From an uncultured Eubacteriales bacterium (lineage in GTDB: Bacteria; Bacillota; Clostridia; Oscillospirales; Oscillospiraceae), in assembly GCA_900549405.1 (NCBI GenBank), contig URNZ01000028.1:1-23113 (forward strand): a DNA stretch of 23,113 bases, written 5' to 3'. The notes beneath the pieces were generated by a model. The model was not told the origin of the DNA and ran no database searches. It saw only the letters and a program-made list of their open reading frames with translations. This document shows, piece by piece, positions 7,994 to 15,558 of this stretch (positions are counted from its first letter, which is position 1; every line of letters begins with the position of its first letter). Made by a program: the position numbers and the translations under genes.

Positions 7994-8248
7994 AAGCCTT
8001 CGCTCCGTGGTACCACCTAAATTCATGGGGCCGTTGGGCCTCATGCGCTCGTTGCCCCAATAACGGAGGGAATCCGTTCCCGCCTACTGCGGCGCTTTGC
8101 CGGTTCAGCGGGAATGCTCACGGGTGAGGTTCGGGGTCCGCCCTTCCGGGGAGCTTTCACCAGCCGCTCCCTCTCTGCGCTTCCAGACGGTCCTACTATC
8201 CCGCTCATTGCATTTCACTTTTTTGCATTGATCTGCATGGAATGATTG
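7946..8248 (-). promoter_or_regulatory. T-box leader of the ilv operon, probable leucine (CUC) specifier
   Basis: On the minus strand the leader contains the Stem I features AGAGAGGGAGCGGCTGGTGA (about 8150-8185), then GAACCTCACC. Here CTC (complement of 8126-8128) is followed by A, as expected for a specifier loop reading Leu. The conserved T-box sequence AGGTGGTACCACGG (8005-8017) precedes a terminator. Uncharged tRNA-Leu would pair with the specifier and the T-box bulge and stabilise the antiterminator, turning the operon on under leucine starvation. The T-box call is direct from the conserved blocks; the amino-acid assignment is read by eye without a folded model. Confidence 0.93.
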
Positions 8249-8254
8249 TTCATT

Positions 8255-8283
8255 ATCATATCCCAATCATCTGTTATTGTCAA
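8255..8283 (-). promoter_or_regulatory. sigma-A promoter of the ilv operon
   Basis: On the minus strand, perfect TTGACA (8278-8283), a 17-base spacer, and TATGAT (8255-8260). Transcription would begin near 8248, giving a leader of about 355 bases before ilvB. Confidence 0.88.
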
Positions 8284-8317
8284 TCCCTTTTTGCCCCGTA
8301 TCCCCTGGCTAATTTAC

Positions 8318-8371
8318 ACAAAACAGGGCCCCGTCCCGGGGCCGCGCCCGCCCCGGCGGGACAGGCGCGGC
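8318..8371 (-). terminator. terminator after the phosphohexomutase gene
   Basis: Two GC-rich hairpins lie in tandem: GCCGCGCC/GGCGCGGC (8341-8348 with 8364-8371), then GGCCCCG/CGGGGCC with a 3-base loop (8327-8333 with 8337-8343). On the minus strand the second is followed by CTGTTTTGTG. The T-run is short, so strength is uncertain. Confidence 0.65.
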
Positions 8372-8409
8372 TCTGGAGGGACTGAAAAAAATCTCATTCC
8401 AGCGGGGAC

Positions 8410-10137
8410 TTACTGCTTCAGGCTCTCGGCCCACGCGGCATAGCGGGCCACCCGCTCGTCGCACTGCGCCTGATCGTCGCCCCGGGTGAGAACATAGACC
8501 TTCACCTTGGGCTCGGTTCCGGAGGGGCGCACCAGGACAGAGGTGCCGTCGGCCAGCTCGAACCGCAGCACGTTGGAGCCGGACAGCTCCATGGTCGTCT
8601 TTTCGCCCGTCTTGACGTCCACCACGCTGCCGTCCTGATAGTCCTTGCGGCAGACCACCTGGGTGCCGCCGATGTCCGCCGGGGGCTGCTGGCGCAGAGC
8701 GTCCATCAGGGCGGCCATCTTCTTCAGACCGTCCAGGCCGGGCATGACCAGGTTCAGGGTCTTCTCGCCGTAGTGGCCATACTTGGCAAACAGGGCCTGG
8801 AGGGCGTCGTACAGGGTCATGCCCTGGCCGGCGTACCAGGCGGCCATCTCGGTGAGCATCAACGAGGCGGTGACGGCGTCCTTGTCCCGCACATAGTCCC
8901 CCAGCATATAGCCATAGGACTCCTCATAGGAGAAGATGACCTTGCCCTGACCGGACTCCTCCAGCTGGTCCTTCTTCTGGGCCAGGAACTTAAACCCGGT
9001 GAAGGTGTCGTAGCAGGCAAGGCCGTTCACCTCGGCCACCTTCCGGGCCATCTCCGTGGTGACGATGGTCTTCAGGGCCACGGGCTTCTCGGGCAGCTTG
9101 CCGGAGCGCTTCATGGCGCCGATGAGATAGTCCAGCAGCAGCACGCCGGTCTGGTTGCCGGAGATGACCTTGAACTCCCCGTTTCCGGTGTTGACCATGA
9201 TGCCCACCCGGTCAGCGTCGGGATCGGAGCCCAGGATGAAATCGGCCCCTTCGCGCTTGGCGATGTCCACCGCCAGATAGAAGCCCTCCGGGTTCTCCGG
9301 GTTGGGGGAGACCACGGTGGGGAAGTTGCCATCGATGACCATCTGCTCGGGCACGCAGATGACGTGCTTCATCCCCAGGCGGCGCAGGGCCTCGGGGATC
9401 AGCTTGTAGCCCGTGCCGTGGAAGGGGGTATACACCATCTTGAAGGTGTCGGCCACCTTCTCCACGGCGGCGCGGTCATTCACCTGGGCCATCACGTGAG
9501 ACAGGAAGGCCTCGTCCGTCTCCTGGCCCATGATGGTGATCTTACCCTGGGCCACCGCCTGGTCATAGGGCATGGTCTTCACGCCGATGAACACGTCCAG
9601 CTCCTTCATCTTCTTGGCCACCTGGTCGGCGTGCTTGGGGGGCAGCTGGGCGCCGTCCTCCCAATAGACCTTATAGCCGTTATACTCCTTGGGGTTGTGG
9701 CTGGCGGTGATGTTGATGCCGGCGATGCAGCCATACTCCCGCACGGCGAAGGACAGCTCGGGGGTGGGGCGGAGGGACTCGAACAGGCGGACGGGGATGC
9801 CGTTGGCAGCCATGACCTGGGCGGCCTCCCGGGCGAAGGTCTGGGAGTTGTTCCGGCAGTCAAAACAGATGGCCACGCCCCGGGCGGCGGCCTGGGCCCC
9901 CTCCTCCAGGATCACCTGGGCAAAGGCCTGGGTGGCGTGGCGGATGACGTGGACGTTCATCCGGTAAAGGCCCACGCCCATGGTCCCCCGCAGACCGGCG
10001 GTGCCGAAGGACAGCTGGTCGAAGAAGCGGGACTCCTTCTCCTTCTCGTCGTTGCGGATGGACTCCAGCTCCGCCTTCTCCTGGGCGGACAGGGCCGGGC
10101 TGTTGAGCCACGCTTCATAGGTATCTTGATAGGACAT
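8410..10137 (-). CDS. phosphoglucomutase/phosphomannomutase (alpha-D-phosphohexomutase)
   Basis: It interconverts hexose 1-phosphates and 6-phosphates, supplying glucose 1-phosphate for cell-envelope sugars and glycogen. The 575-aa protein matches the long PgcA-like bacterial form. Motifs appear in order: FGTAGLRG at the start (44-51), the phosphoserine loop TASHNP with Ser146 (144-149), the magnesium loop DPDADR (305-310), the sugar-binding EESYG, and the phosphate-binding RPSGTEPKVKVY near the C terminus. All are intact, so it should be active. The ATG at 10137 has AAGGAGG 8 bases upstream; the open frame to 10248 lacks a comparable site. It appears monocistronic. Which hexose it prefers cannot be read from the motifs. 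Confidence 0.94.
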   Translation of the reverse strand: MSYQDTYEAWLNSPALSAQEKAELESIRNDEKEKESRFFDQLSFGTAGLRGTMGVGLYRMNVHVIRHATQAFAQVILEEGAQAAARGVAICFDCRNNSQTFAREAAQVMAANGIPVRLFESLRPTPELSFAVREYGCIAGINITASHNPKEYNGYKVYWEDGAQLPPKHADQVAKKMKELDVFIGVKTMPYDQAVAQGKITIMGQETDEAFLSHVMAQVNDRAAVEKVADTFKMVYTPFHGTGYKLIPEALRRLGMKHVICVPEQMVIDGNFPTVVSPNPENPEGFYLAVDIAKREGADFILGSDPDADRVGIMVNTGNGEFKVISGNQTGVLLLDYLIGAMKRSGKLPEKPVALKTIVTTEMARKVAEVNGLACYDTFTGFKFLAQKKDQLEESGQGKVIFSYEESYGYMLGDYVRDKDAVTASLMLTEMAAWYAGQGMTLYDALQALFAKYGHYGEKTLNLVMPGLDGLKKMAALMDALRQQPPADIGGTQVVCRKDYQDGSVVDVKTGEKTTMELSGSNVLRFELADGTSVLVRPSGTEPKVKVYVLTRGDDQAQCDERVARYAAWAESLKQ

Positions 10138-10290
10138 GAGAACATCCTCCTTCTGTTTCCTTTTGTGTGGGCTGTGCTTGCTTGCAGTATACCATAAGCA
10201 GCAGAAAATTTCCAGCCGCTTTTCCCCGCCGTCCTTCATTCCGGGCAAAATTTTCCCCGGGCCGCGCTCACAGTCCGGGGAAATTTTCGT

Positions 10291-10914
10291 TCAGTCCGCC
10301 ACCGGTTCAAAATCGCTGGCGGGGTGCTTGCAGATAGGGCAGATGAAGTCGGCGGGCAGGGTCTCCCCCTCGTAGATATAGCCGCACACGGTGCACACCC
10401 AGCGTTTCTTCCCCGTCTCGGCGGCGGGGGCGGCGGGACGGGGCTTGATGTTGGCTTGGTAATAGGCATAGGTGGCGCTGGGCTCCCGGCTGAGGGTGTC
10501 CCCGTCGGTGACGTCGGCCACAAACAGGGTGTGGGTGCCCAGGTCCACGGTGGACGCGACCTTGCAGGACAGCCAGGCGCTCGTCCCCTCCGTCACGGCC
10601 AGCAGGCCGTTATCCGTGCGCAGGGTGTGGGCAAAACCCTGGAACTTGTCCACGTCCCGGCCCGACTGAAAGCCGAAGCGCTGGAACAGGGAGAAGTCAG
10701 CCTTCTCCGTGAGGACGGACAGGTTGAACGCCCCCGTCTCCAGAATCATATCGTGGGTGAAGTTGCTCTTGTTCACGGCGATGAGCACCCGGTTGGGCTG
10801 GCTGGTCACTTGAATGCCGGTGTTGATGATGCAGCCATTGTCCTGTTCCCCCCGGCGGGCGGTGAGGACAAACAGGCCATAGCTCAGGGCATACATGGCT
10901 TTCGGGTCTTTCAT
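10291..10914 (-). CDS. flavin reductase-rubredoxin fusion (high-molecular-weight rubredoxin type)
   Basis: The 207-aa protein joins a flavin reductase-like FMN-binding split barrel (about 5-155) to a C-terminal rubredoxin domain (about 170-205). The iron ligands are CTVC (C174, C177) and CPIC (C192, C195). This architecture is that of Hrb of Moorella thermoacetica, an NADH-oxidising partner that passes electrons to the flavodiiron protein FprA for nitric oxide or oxygen reduction. The role here is inferred from architecture, and no flavodiiron gene is in the window. The ATG at 10914 has AAGGAGG 8 bases upstream. It has its own promoter at 10959-10987. About 150 bases separate it from the phosphohexomutase, and no terminator was seen between them. 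Confidence 0.9.
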   Translation of the reverse strand: MKDPKAMYALSYGLFVLTARRGEQDNGCIINTGIQVTSQPNRVLIAVNKSNFTHDMILETGAFNLSVLTEKADFSLFQRFGFQSGRDVDKFQGFAHTLRTDNGLLAVTEGTSAWLSCKVASTVDLGTHTLFVADVTDGDTLSREPSATYAYYQANIKPRPAAPAAETGKKRWVCTVCGYIYEGETLPADFICPICKHPASDFEPVAD

Positions 10915-10958
10915 GGGACAATCCTCCTTCATATTCGTGGGTTTTTCTTCCTAGTTTC

Positions 10959-10987
10959 AGTATATCACACTCTGGTCTCTATTTCAA
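10959..10987 (-). promoter_or_regulatory. promoter of the flavin reductase-rubredoxin gene
   Basis: On the minus strand TTGAAA (10982-10987), 17 bases, and an extended -10 TGATATACT with TATACT at 10959-10964. Just upstream, around 10990-11002, is the AT-rich palindrome TAATAATTATTA, reminiscent of Fur/PerR-type boxes but not an exact match. Confidence 0.8.
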
Positions 10988-11032
10988 GATAAAAATAATA
11001 ATTATTACTATTTATTTTTGATAAGGATAATA

Positions 11033-11129
11033 CGGATTGCCACGTCGGGCTTCGCCCTCCTCGCAATGACAGGGCAGGGATAACTTCGATGTGTTGTCAT
11101 TGCGAGGAGCGCAGCGACGTGGCAATCCG
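11033..11129. repeat. 97-bp inverted-repeat element
   Basis: The left arm CGGATTGCCACGTCGGGC...CCTCCTCGCAATGACA and the right arm TGTCATTGCGAGGAGCGCAG...CGACGTGGCAATCCG are near-perfect inverted copies about 40 bases long, around a 20-base centre. It resembles a non-coding palindromic or MITE-like repeat and has no coding capacity. It sits between the EF-G-like gene terminator and the rubredoxin-fusion promoter. Confidence 0.85.
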
Positions 11130-11142
11130 TCCCTTTTTTCCG

Positions 11143-11178
11143 CAAAAACGCCCCCGGACCTTAGGCGGGTCCGGGGGC
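11143..11178 (-). terminator. intrinsic terminator of the EF-G-like gene
   Basis: A perfect 11-bp GC stem (11150-11160 with 11168-11178) and a 7-base loop are followed on the minus strand by GTTTTTGCGG, 24 bases after the stop codon. Confidence 0.88.
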
Positions 11179-11201
11179 CGGTGAATTGAATTGATTTTGC
11201 C

Positions 11202-13274
11202 TTATTCGTCGGCCAGGGCCTTGGCGGCGGCGATGGCCTTCTCCTGGGCGGCGGGGGGGCAGTCCTCATAGCGGACGAAGTGGAAGGTGTAGGAGCCACG
11301 GGACTGGGTCATGGCCCGCAGGTCGATGGCGTAGGAGGTCATCTCCGCCATGGGCACCTCGGCCTCGATCTCCTGCTCGCCGTCGCCGGTGGGGTTCATG
11401 CCCATCACGCGGCCGCGGCGCTTGTTCAGGTCGCCGATGACGTCGCCCATGTAGCTGTCGGGCACGACCACCTTCAGCTCGCCCACAGGCTCCAGCAGAA
11501 CGGGGTTGGCCTCGGGCATGGCGGCCTTATAGGCCAGCTGGGCGGCGGTCTTAAAGGCGATCTCGGAGGAGTCCACGGGGTGGTAGCTTCCGTCGTAGAG
11601 CACGGCCTTCAGATTCACCACGGGATAGCCCGCCAGAGGACCGTGGACGCAGGCCTCCTTCAGGCCCTTCTCCACCGCGGGGAAGAAGTTCTTGGGCACG
11701 GAGCCGCCGAAGACCTCCTCGGCGAAGACCATCTGCTCCTCCTCGGGGTTGGGCTCGAAGCGGATCCACACGTCGCCGAACTGACCGGAACCGCCGGTCT
11801 GCTTCTTGTGGCGGCCCTGCTTCTGCACGGTCTTGCGGATCTTCTCGCGGTAAGGCACACGGGGGGCCTTCAGCTCGGCCTCCACGTTGAAGCGGCTCTT
11901 CAGCTTGGCCACCAGCACGTCCACCTGGATGTCGCCGGCGGCATAGAGGACCATCTGGTGGGTCTCGGCGTTGTTCACCACGGAGAAGGAGGGGTCCTCC
12001 TCGTTCAGGCGATACAGGCCCTGGGCCACCTTGTCGTCCTGGCCCTTGGTCTTGGGGGCGATGGCCACGGAGTAGCAGGGCTCGGCGAAGGGGATCTGCT
12101 TCAGGGCCACGATCTTACGGGGGTCGCACAGGGTGTCGCCGGTGCGGACCTTCTCCATCTTGCCGATGGCGCCGATGTCGCCCACGCCCAGCTCGTCGGT
12201 CTCGGTGGCCTTCTTGCCCCGCATGATGTAAATGCGGCCCAGCTTCTCGGTCTCGCCGGTGGTGGCGTTGACCAGGCTCATGTTGGGCTTGATGACGCCG
12301 GAGAGGACCTTCACATAGGAATACTTGCCATACTGGTCGGCCACGGTCTTAAAGACGAAAGCGGTGGGCACGCCGCCGGGGGAGACCACGAACTCCTCGG
12401 TCTCGCCGTCCTGACGGGTGGCCTTGTGATAGTTGCCCTCCATGGGGGTGGGCAGCAGCTCGGAGATGTAGTCCAGCAGCATCAGGGAGCCCATGGTGTT
12501 CACGGCGGAGCCGCACAGCACGGGGAACAGGCTCAGCTCCCGCACGCCCTGGCGCAGGCCCTGGATCATCTCAGCATAGGTGAAGTCCTCGCCGGAGAAG
12601 AACTTGTCCATAAAGGCCTCGCTGGTCTCGGCCACGGACTCCTTCAGGGCATCGTTGAACTGGGTGACCACGTCCTCCTTGCCCTCGGGGATCTCGATCT
12701 CCTCCCGCTTGCCGTCCCGCATCTCATAGGCGCGCTTGTTCATCACGTCGATGATGCCGATGATCTTCTTGTCCTCGTCCCAGATGGGCACCACCACGGG
12801 GGCGATCTTGTTGCCATACTTGGCGCGCAGGGCGTCGAAGGTGGCGTTATAGTCGGCGTTTTCCTCGTCGGTCTTAGAGATATAGATAAAGCGGGGCATG
12901 TTCCGCTCTTCGCAGTATTTCCACGCCTTCTCCAGGCCCACGGAGATGCCGTCCTTGGCGGAGCAGACGATGATGGCGGCGTCGGCGGCCCGCAGGGCCT
13001 CCATCACCTCACCGGAGAAGTCGAAGGAGCCCGGGGTATCCAGCACGTTGATCTTACAGCCCTTGAACTCCAGGGGAGCCACCGCCAGAGAGATGGAGAT
13101 CTGACGCTTGATCTCCTCGGGGTCATAGTCACAAACCGTATTTCCGTCGGCAGCCTTGCCCATGCGGTCGATAGCGCCGGTCATATAAAGCAGACTCTCT
13201 GCCAGAGCGGTCTTGCCGCTTCCGCCGTGGCCCAGCAGACAGACATTGCGAATGTTTTGAACAGAATACCTCAT
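11202..13274 (-). CDS. EF-G-like translational GTPase, non-canonical (second EF-G type)
   Basis: The 690-aa product has the full five-domain length of elongation factor G and clear EF-G domains II-V (for example GGSGQFGDVWIRF and DGSYHPVDSSEIAFK). The GTPase centre departs from the translocase: the P-loop is GHGGSGKT (15-22) instead of AHIDAGKT, switch I has RQISIS in place of RGITI, and G3 is DTPGSFDF. Ser83 thus replaces the histidine that activates water in EF-G. G4 is SKTD rather than NKxD. This marks the paralogous fusA2/EF-G-like group, whose role is not settled, not the housekeeping factor. The ATG at 13274 has AAGGAG about 12 bases upstream. It is transcribed alone, from 13378-13406 to the terminator at 11143. 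Confidence 0.9.
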   Translation of the reverse strand: MRYSVQNIRNVCLLGHGGSGKTALAESLLYMTGAIDRMGKAADGNTVCDYDPEEIKRQISISLAVAPLEFKGCKINVLDTPGSFDFSGEVMEALRAADAAIIVCSAKDGISVGLEKAWKYCEERNMPRFIYISKTDEENADYNATFDALRAKYGNKIAPVVVPIWDEDKKIIGIIDVMNKRAYEMRDGKREEIEIPEGKEDVVTQFNDALKESVAETSEAFMDKFFSGEDFTYAEMIQGLRQGVRELSLFPVLCGSAVNTMGSLMLLDYISELLPTPMEGNYHKATRQDGETEEFVVSPGGVPTAFVFKTVADQYGKYSYVKVLSGVIKPNMSLVNATTGETEKLGRIYIMRGKKATETDELGVGDIGAIGKMEKVRTGDTLCDPRKIVALKQIPFAEPCYSVAIAPKTKGQDDKVAQGLYRLNEEDPSFSVVNNAETHQMVLYAAGDIQVDVLVAKLKSRFNVEAELKAPRVPYREKIRKTVQKQGRHKKQTGGSGQFGDVWIRFEPNPEEEQMVFAEEVFGGSVPKNFFPAVEKGLKEACVHGPLAGYPVVNLKAVLYDGSYHPVDSSEIAFKTAAQLAYKAAMPEANPVLLEPVGELKVVVPDSYMGDVIGDLNKRRGRVMGMNPTGDGEQEIEAEVPMAEMTSYAIDLRAMTQSRGSYTFHFVRYEDCPPAAQEKAIAAAKALADE

Positions 13275-13377
13275 AACTTGTTTCCACTCCTTATTTTGGG
13301 TTCCAGGGCCGCCCGCCCGGACCATCCAGGCCAGCTGAATTTGGCAGATTATCCAGGGGCGTCACGGCCTGTTAGTA

Positions 13378-13406
13378 ATTATATATCAAAACTGCGTTTC
13401 TGACAA
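13378..13406 (-). promoter_or_regulatory. promoter of the EF-G-like gene
   Basis: On the minus strand TTGTCA (13401-13406), 17 bases, and a perfect TATAAT (13378-13383). The untranslated leader would be about 95 bases. Confidence 0.8.
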
Positions 13407-13576
13407 CCGTTTCTTTGTGGAATAATTGCACACTCTGCCGTGTGTCCCAGCCATTTTGCACATTTTGACCAAGATTTGCGGCTTTTTTCTGCGTTCGTTC
13501 CATTTTCCGCCACCGAAATGGCAAAAAATATTTTTCAGTTTTATTGCGTATTTTATAAAATGCAGATAAAAAGAAA

Positions 13577-13651
13577 AAAGACCCGTGTTTTTTCAAGTCC
13601 CGGCTGTCATTTTGGACAGGCGCTGAGAGCTTGTTAAAAACACAGGTCTTT
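13577..13651 (-). terminator. long hairpin with a T-tract, candidate distal terminator
   Basis: A 16-bp stem with one mismatch pairs AAAGACCCGTGTTTTT (13577-13592) with AAAAACACAGGTCTTT (13636-13651). Inside is a second hairpin CTGTC-attttg-GACAG (about 13604-13619). On the minus strand the outer stem is followed by TTTTTTCTTTTT, which suits a terminator for transcripts coming from the sigma/anti-sigma operon. The stretch 13410-13570 before it is AT-rich and shows no gene. Confidence 0.55.
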
Positions 13652-13679
13652 CGTCATATCGACGGGGAATAATTTTAAA

Positions 13680-13910
13680 GCCTTCCCCCTTCCAGGGGGA
13701 AGGTGGCATGGCGAAGCCATGACGGATGAGGGTGGTCGTCGTGGGTGCAGTGGTCATCAAACGGGCGGACACAGAGGTCCGCCCCTACGCCAGGTCACGA
13801 CAGTTCTTGTAGGGGCGGACCTCCGCGTCCGCCCTTCGTTACCCGGCAAACCCTCACAGGTCCCCCTCATCCGCCCCTTCGGGGCACCTTCCCCCCTGGG
13901 TGGGGAAGGC
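13680..13910. repeat. composite nested inverted repeat, copy 1
   Basis: Outer units: a hairpin unit CCTTCCCCCTTCCAGGGGG followed by a variable stem and CGGATGAGGG at 13680-13732, and the same unit inverted at 13862-13910. Between them are two opposing copies (13763-13788 and 13809-13834) of a unit that folds as GGGCGGAC/GTCCGCCC and ends in CCTAC. The whole is about 230 bases with no coding potential. It lies just past the anti-sigma gene stop and recurs in part at 17990-18138. Confidence 0.85.
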
Positions 13911-13914
13911 TATC

Positions 13915-14913
13915 TTAGCCTTCTTCACCGGGCACCGTCAGAACCAGTGTCTCCTCCTCTGTCCCAACCTCGGGGCAGTCCATGCCCTGCTCCCGGGCCA
14001 GGTCCAGAATTTGCCGGGCCTGATCGGCGGTAATGGTGCAGCTGCGGGTGCCGTCGCCGTTGTCGGTCCAGGCGGTCTCGCCGTCCAGGATCTCCTCCGC
14101 CCCCTGAGGTAGCTGAGGCAGGGTCAGGCCGTCGGACTGCGGGGCCAAGAGGACAGCCTGGATGCCCACCACAGATTCGGTACTGCCGCTGCCATCCCCC
14201 GTGTCCCCGTCGGCGTTCTGCCCATCGTTCAAGCTGGGGGGCATGGTCACCGGCTGGTCCTGGGCAGCCGTCTGGCTGTGGACGGGGGCCTGGGCGGTGC
14301 GCTTCTGGGTAGACGCATGATCTTCTTCCTCCGTCCCGGCGCCGGCACCTTGCTGGGCCCGGCTGTCATAGACGGGCTGCTGCCCCTCCTCCGGGGCGGG
14401 CAGGGCGGCTGCTGCGCCGGATGTCTCCTCGTCCTCTCCGGGAGCGGGGGCCGCATAGGCGGCCACACTGTCGGAGACACCGGCGCTCTCCCCGCTCTGG
14501 GCGGCGGGGGATATCTGATCTATCAGTCCCGCCTGATACACCCCAAAGCCCAGCACACAGCAGGCGGCCAGGGCCGCCGCCGTCCGGGCCCACCGGGGCA
14601 TGGGGCGGCGGAGAGGGACCACTTTCTGCCCCTGCGGCTCTGTCTCCTCTTTTCGGTCCTCCGGCCCCTCCGCCGGGGCGGGCTCCGGTTCTAAGGCCCG
14701 GATGCGGTCCATCACCCCCTGGGCAAAGCCCTCCGGGGCGGGCAGCTCCTCCAGACAGGCGAACTGGCCGCAGAGCTGCTCCAGGTCCTCCGCCAAAGCC
14801 CGGCAGTTGGGACAGCGGGCCAGGTGGTCCTCCAGCTCCCGCTCCTCCTGGATGGGCAGCGGCTGGTCCAGCCGCTGGGACAGCAGTTCTTCAAATCGCT
14901 CACAGCGCTCCAC
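13915..14913 (-). CDS. membrane anti-sigma factor with zinc-finger (ZAS/zf-HC2) domain
   Basis: It probably holds the ECF sigma factor encoded just upstream inactive at the membrane until an envelope signal arrives. The N terminus has the ZAS motif HLARCPNC (H30, C34, C37) in the first 50 residues, and one membrane span lies at about 108-130. The rest of the 332-aa protein is predicted outside: a long low-complexity, acidic, Ala/Gln/Glu-rich stretch (about 135-250) and then a small ordered end that I do not recognise. The GTG at 14913 is chosen because GGGAGG lies 8 bases upstream; the frame extends to 14967 without a better site. It overlaps the sigma gene by 14 bases, the usual coupled sigma/anti-sigma pair. 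Confidence 0.88.
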   Translation of the reverse strand: MERCERFEELLSQRLDQPLPIQEERELEDHLARCPNCRALAEDLEQLCGQFACLEELPAPEGFAQGVMDRIRALEPEPAPAEGPEDRKEETEPQGQKVVPLRRPMPRWARTAAALAACCVLGFGVYQAGLIDQISPAAQSGESAGVSDSVAAYAAPAPGEDEETSGAAAALPAPEEGQQPVYDSRAQQGAGAGTEEEDHASTQKRTAQAPVHSQTAAQDQPVTMPPSLNDGQNADGDTGDGSGSTESVVGIQAVLLAPQSDGLTLPQLPQGAEEILDGETAWTDNGDGTRSCTITADQARQILDLAREQGMDCPEVGTEEETLVLTVPGEEG

Positions 14914-15544
14914 GCCGCGCGCCTCCCTTCTCTTCTCGTTCGCTGGGATTAGACGCAGGCGTGCCAAAAAAGTTCCCGTCCTGCAGCAAAATTTTTCTCA
15001 GCGCCAGCCGGGCCCGGGCGATGCGGGACTTTACCGTGCCCAGGTCCAGGTCCAGCCGCGCCCCGATCTCCTGATAGCTCAGGCCGGACAGCTCCCGCAG
15101 CACCAGCACCTGCCGCTGGGCCTCGGGCAGGGCTTGCAGCCCCCGCTCCACCGCCCGGCGCAGCTCCGTCTGTTCCAGGGCCCTGTGTGGGTCCTGGCCG
15201 GGGTCGGCGGGTTCCGGGAAGGGGCTGTCGCTGTCGTCCAAAGAGACGGCGGAGACGGTCTCCCGCCGCCGCTGCTGCCGCCGGATGTAGTCGATGCACA
15301 AATTGGTGGTCAGGCGATAGACCCAGGTGGCAAAGCTGCTCTCCCCCTGAAAATTGGGCAGGGCCTGCCAGGCCTTGAGAAAGGCCTCCTGGGCCAGGTC
15401 GGCGCTCTCCTCCCGGTCCCCGGTGATGCGAAAGGCCAGGGAATACACCCGGTTCTGATTCTCCTCCACCAGCTGGGCAAACGCCTGATGGTCCCCCGAT
15501 TTTGCCCGCCGGACCAGCTCCTTGTCGTTCTCCTCTGCCACCAT
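14900..15544 (-). CDS. ECF-family RNA polymerase sigma factor (SigW/RpoE-like)
   Basis: This alternative sigma factor would direct RNA polymerase to envelope-stress promoters. The 214-aa protein has region 2 at about 20-94 (DLAQEAFLKAWQALPNF, then FATWVYRLTTNLCIDYIRR) and region 4 at about 130-185 (LSYQEIGARLDLDLGTVKSR, a helix-turn-helix). An acidic linker joins them, and a basic tail of about 25 residues follows region 4. The ATG at 15544 has AAGGTG only 2 bases upstream, so the adjacent GTG at 15541 may be used instead. No sigma-A promoter was found upstream, where the repeat at 15559-15642 lies. Autoregulation is typical of such pairs but was not read here. The regulon is unknown. Confidence 0.93.
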   Translation of the reverse strand: MVAEENDKELVRRAKSGDHQAFAQLVEENQNRVYSLAFRITGDREESADLAQEAFLKAWQALPNFQGESSFATWVYRLTTNLCIDYIRRQQRRRETVSAVSLDDSDSPFPEPADPGQDPHRALEQTELRRAVERGLQALPEAQRQVLVLRELSGLSYQEIGARLDLDLGTVKSRIARARLALRKILLQDGNFFGTPASNPSEREEKGGARRGAL

Positions 15545-15558
15545 GTCACCTTCTTTCA

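Noticed and set aside
7892..8044. An N-terminal extension of the first ilvB to 8044
   Set aside because: The extra codons translate the T-box antiterminator and terminator, while GGAGG and family similarity both support the ATG at 7891.
11033..11129. An insertion sequence
   Set aside because: The palindrome is only 97 bases, has no transposase, and no target-site duplication could be made out by eye.
11280..13403. A 707-codon plus-strand frame opposite the EF-G-like gene
   Set aside because: It is rich in Gly, His, Leu and Val as expected of antisense GC-rich frames, has no ribosome binding site, and covers the same bases as a full EF-G-family protein.
13680..13910. A CRISPR array in the repeat region
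   Set aside because: The units are few, inverted to each other and uneven in spacing, with no regular spacers and no cas genes.
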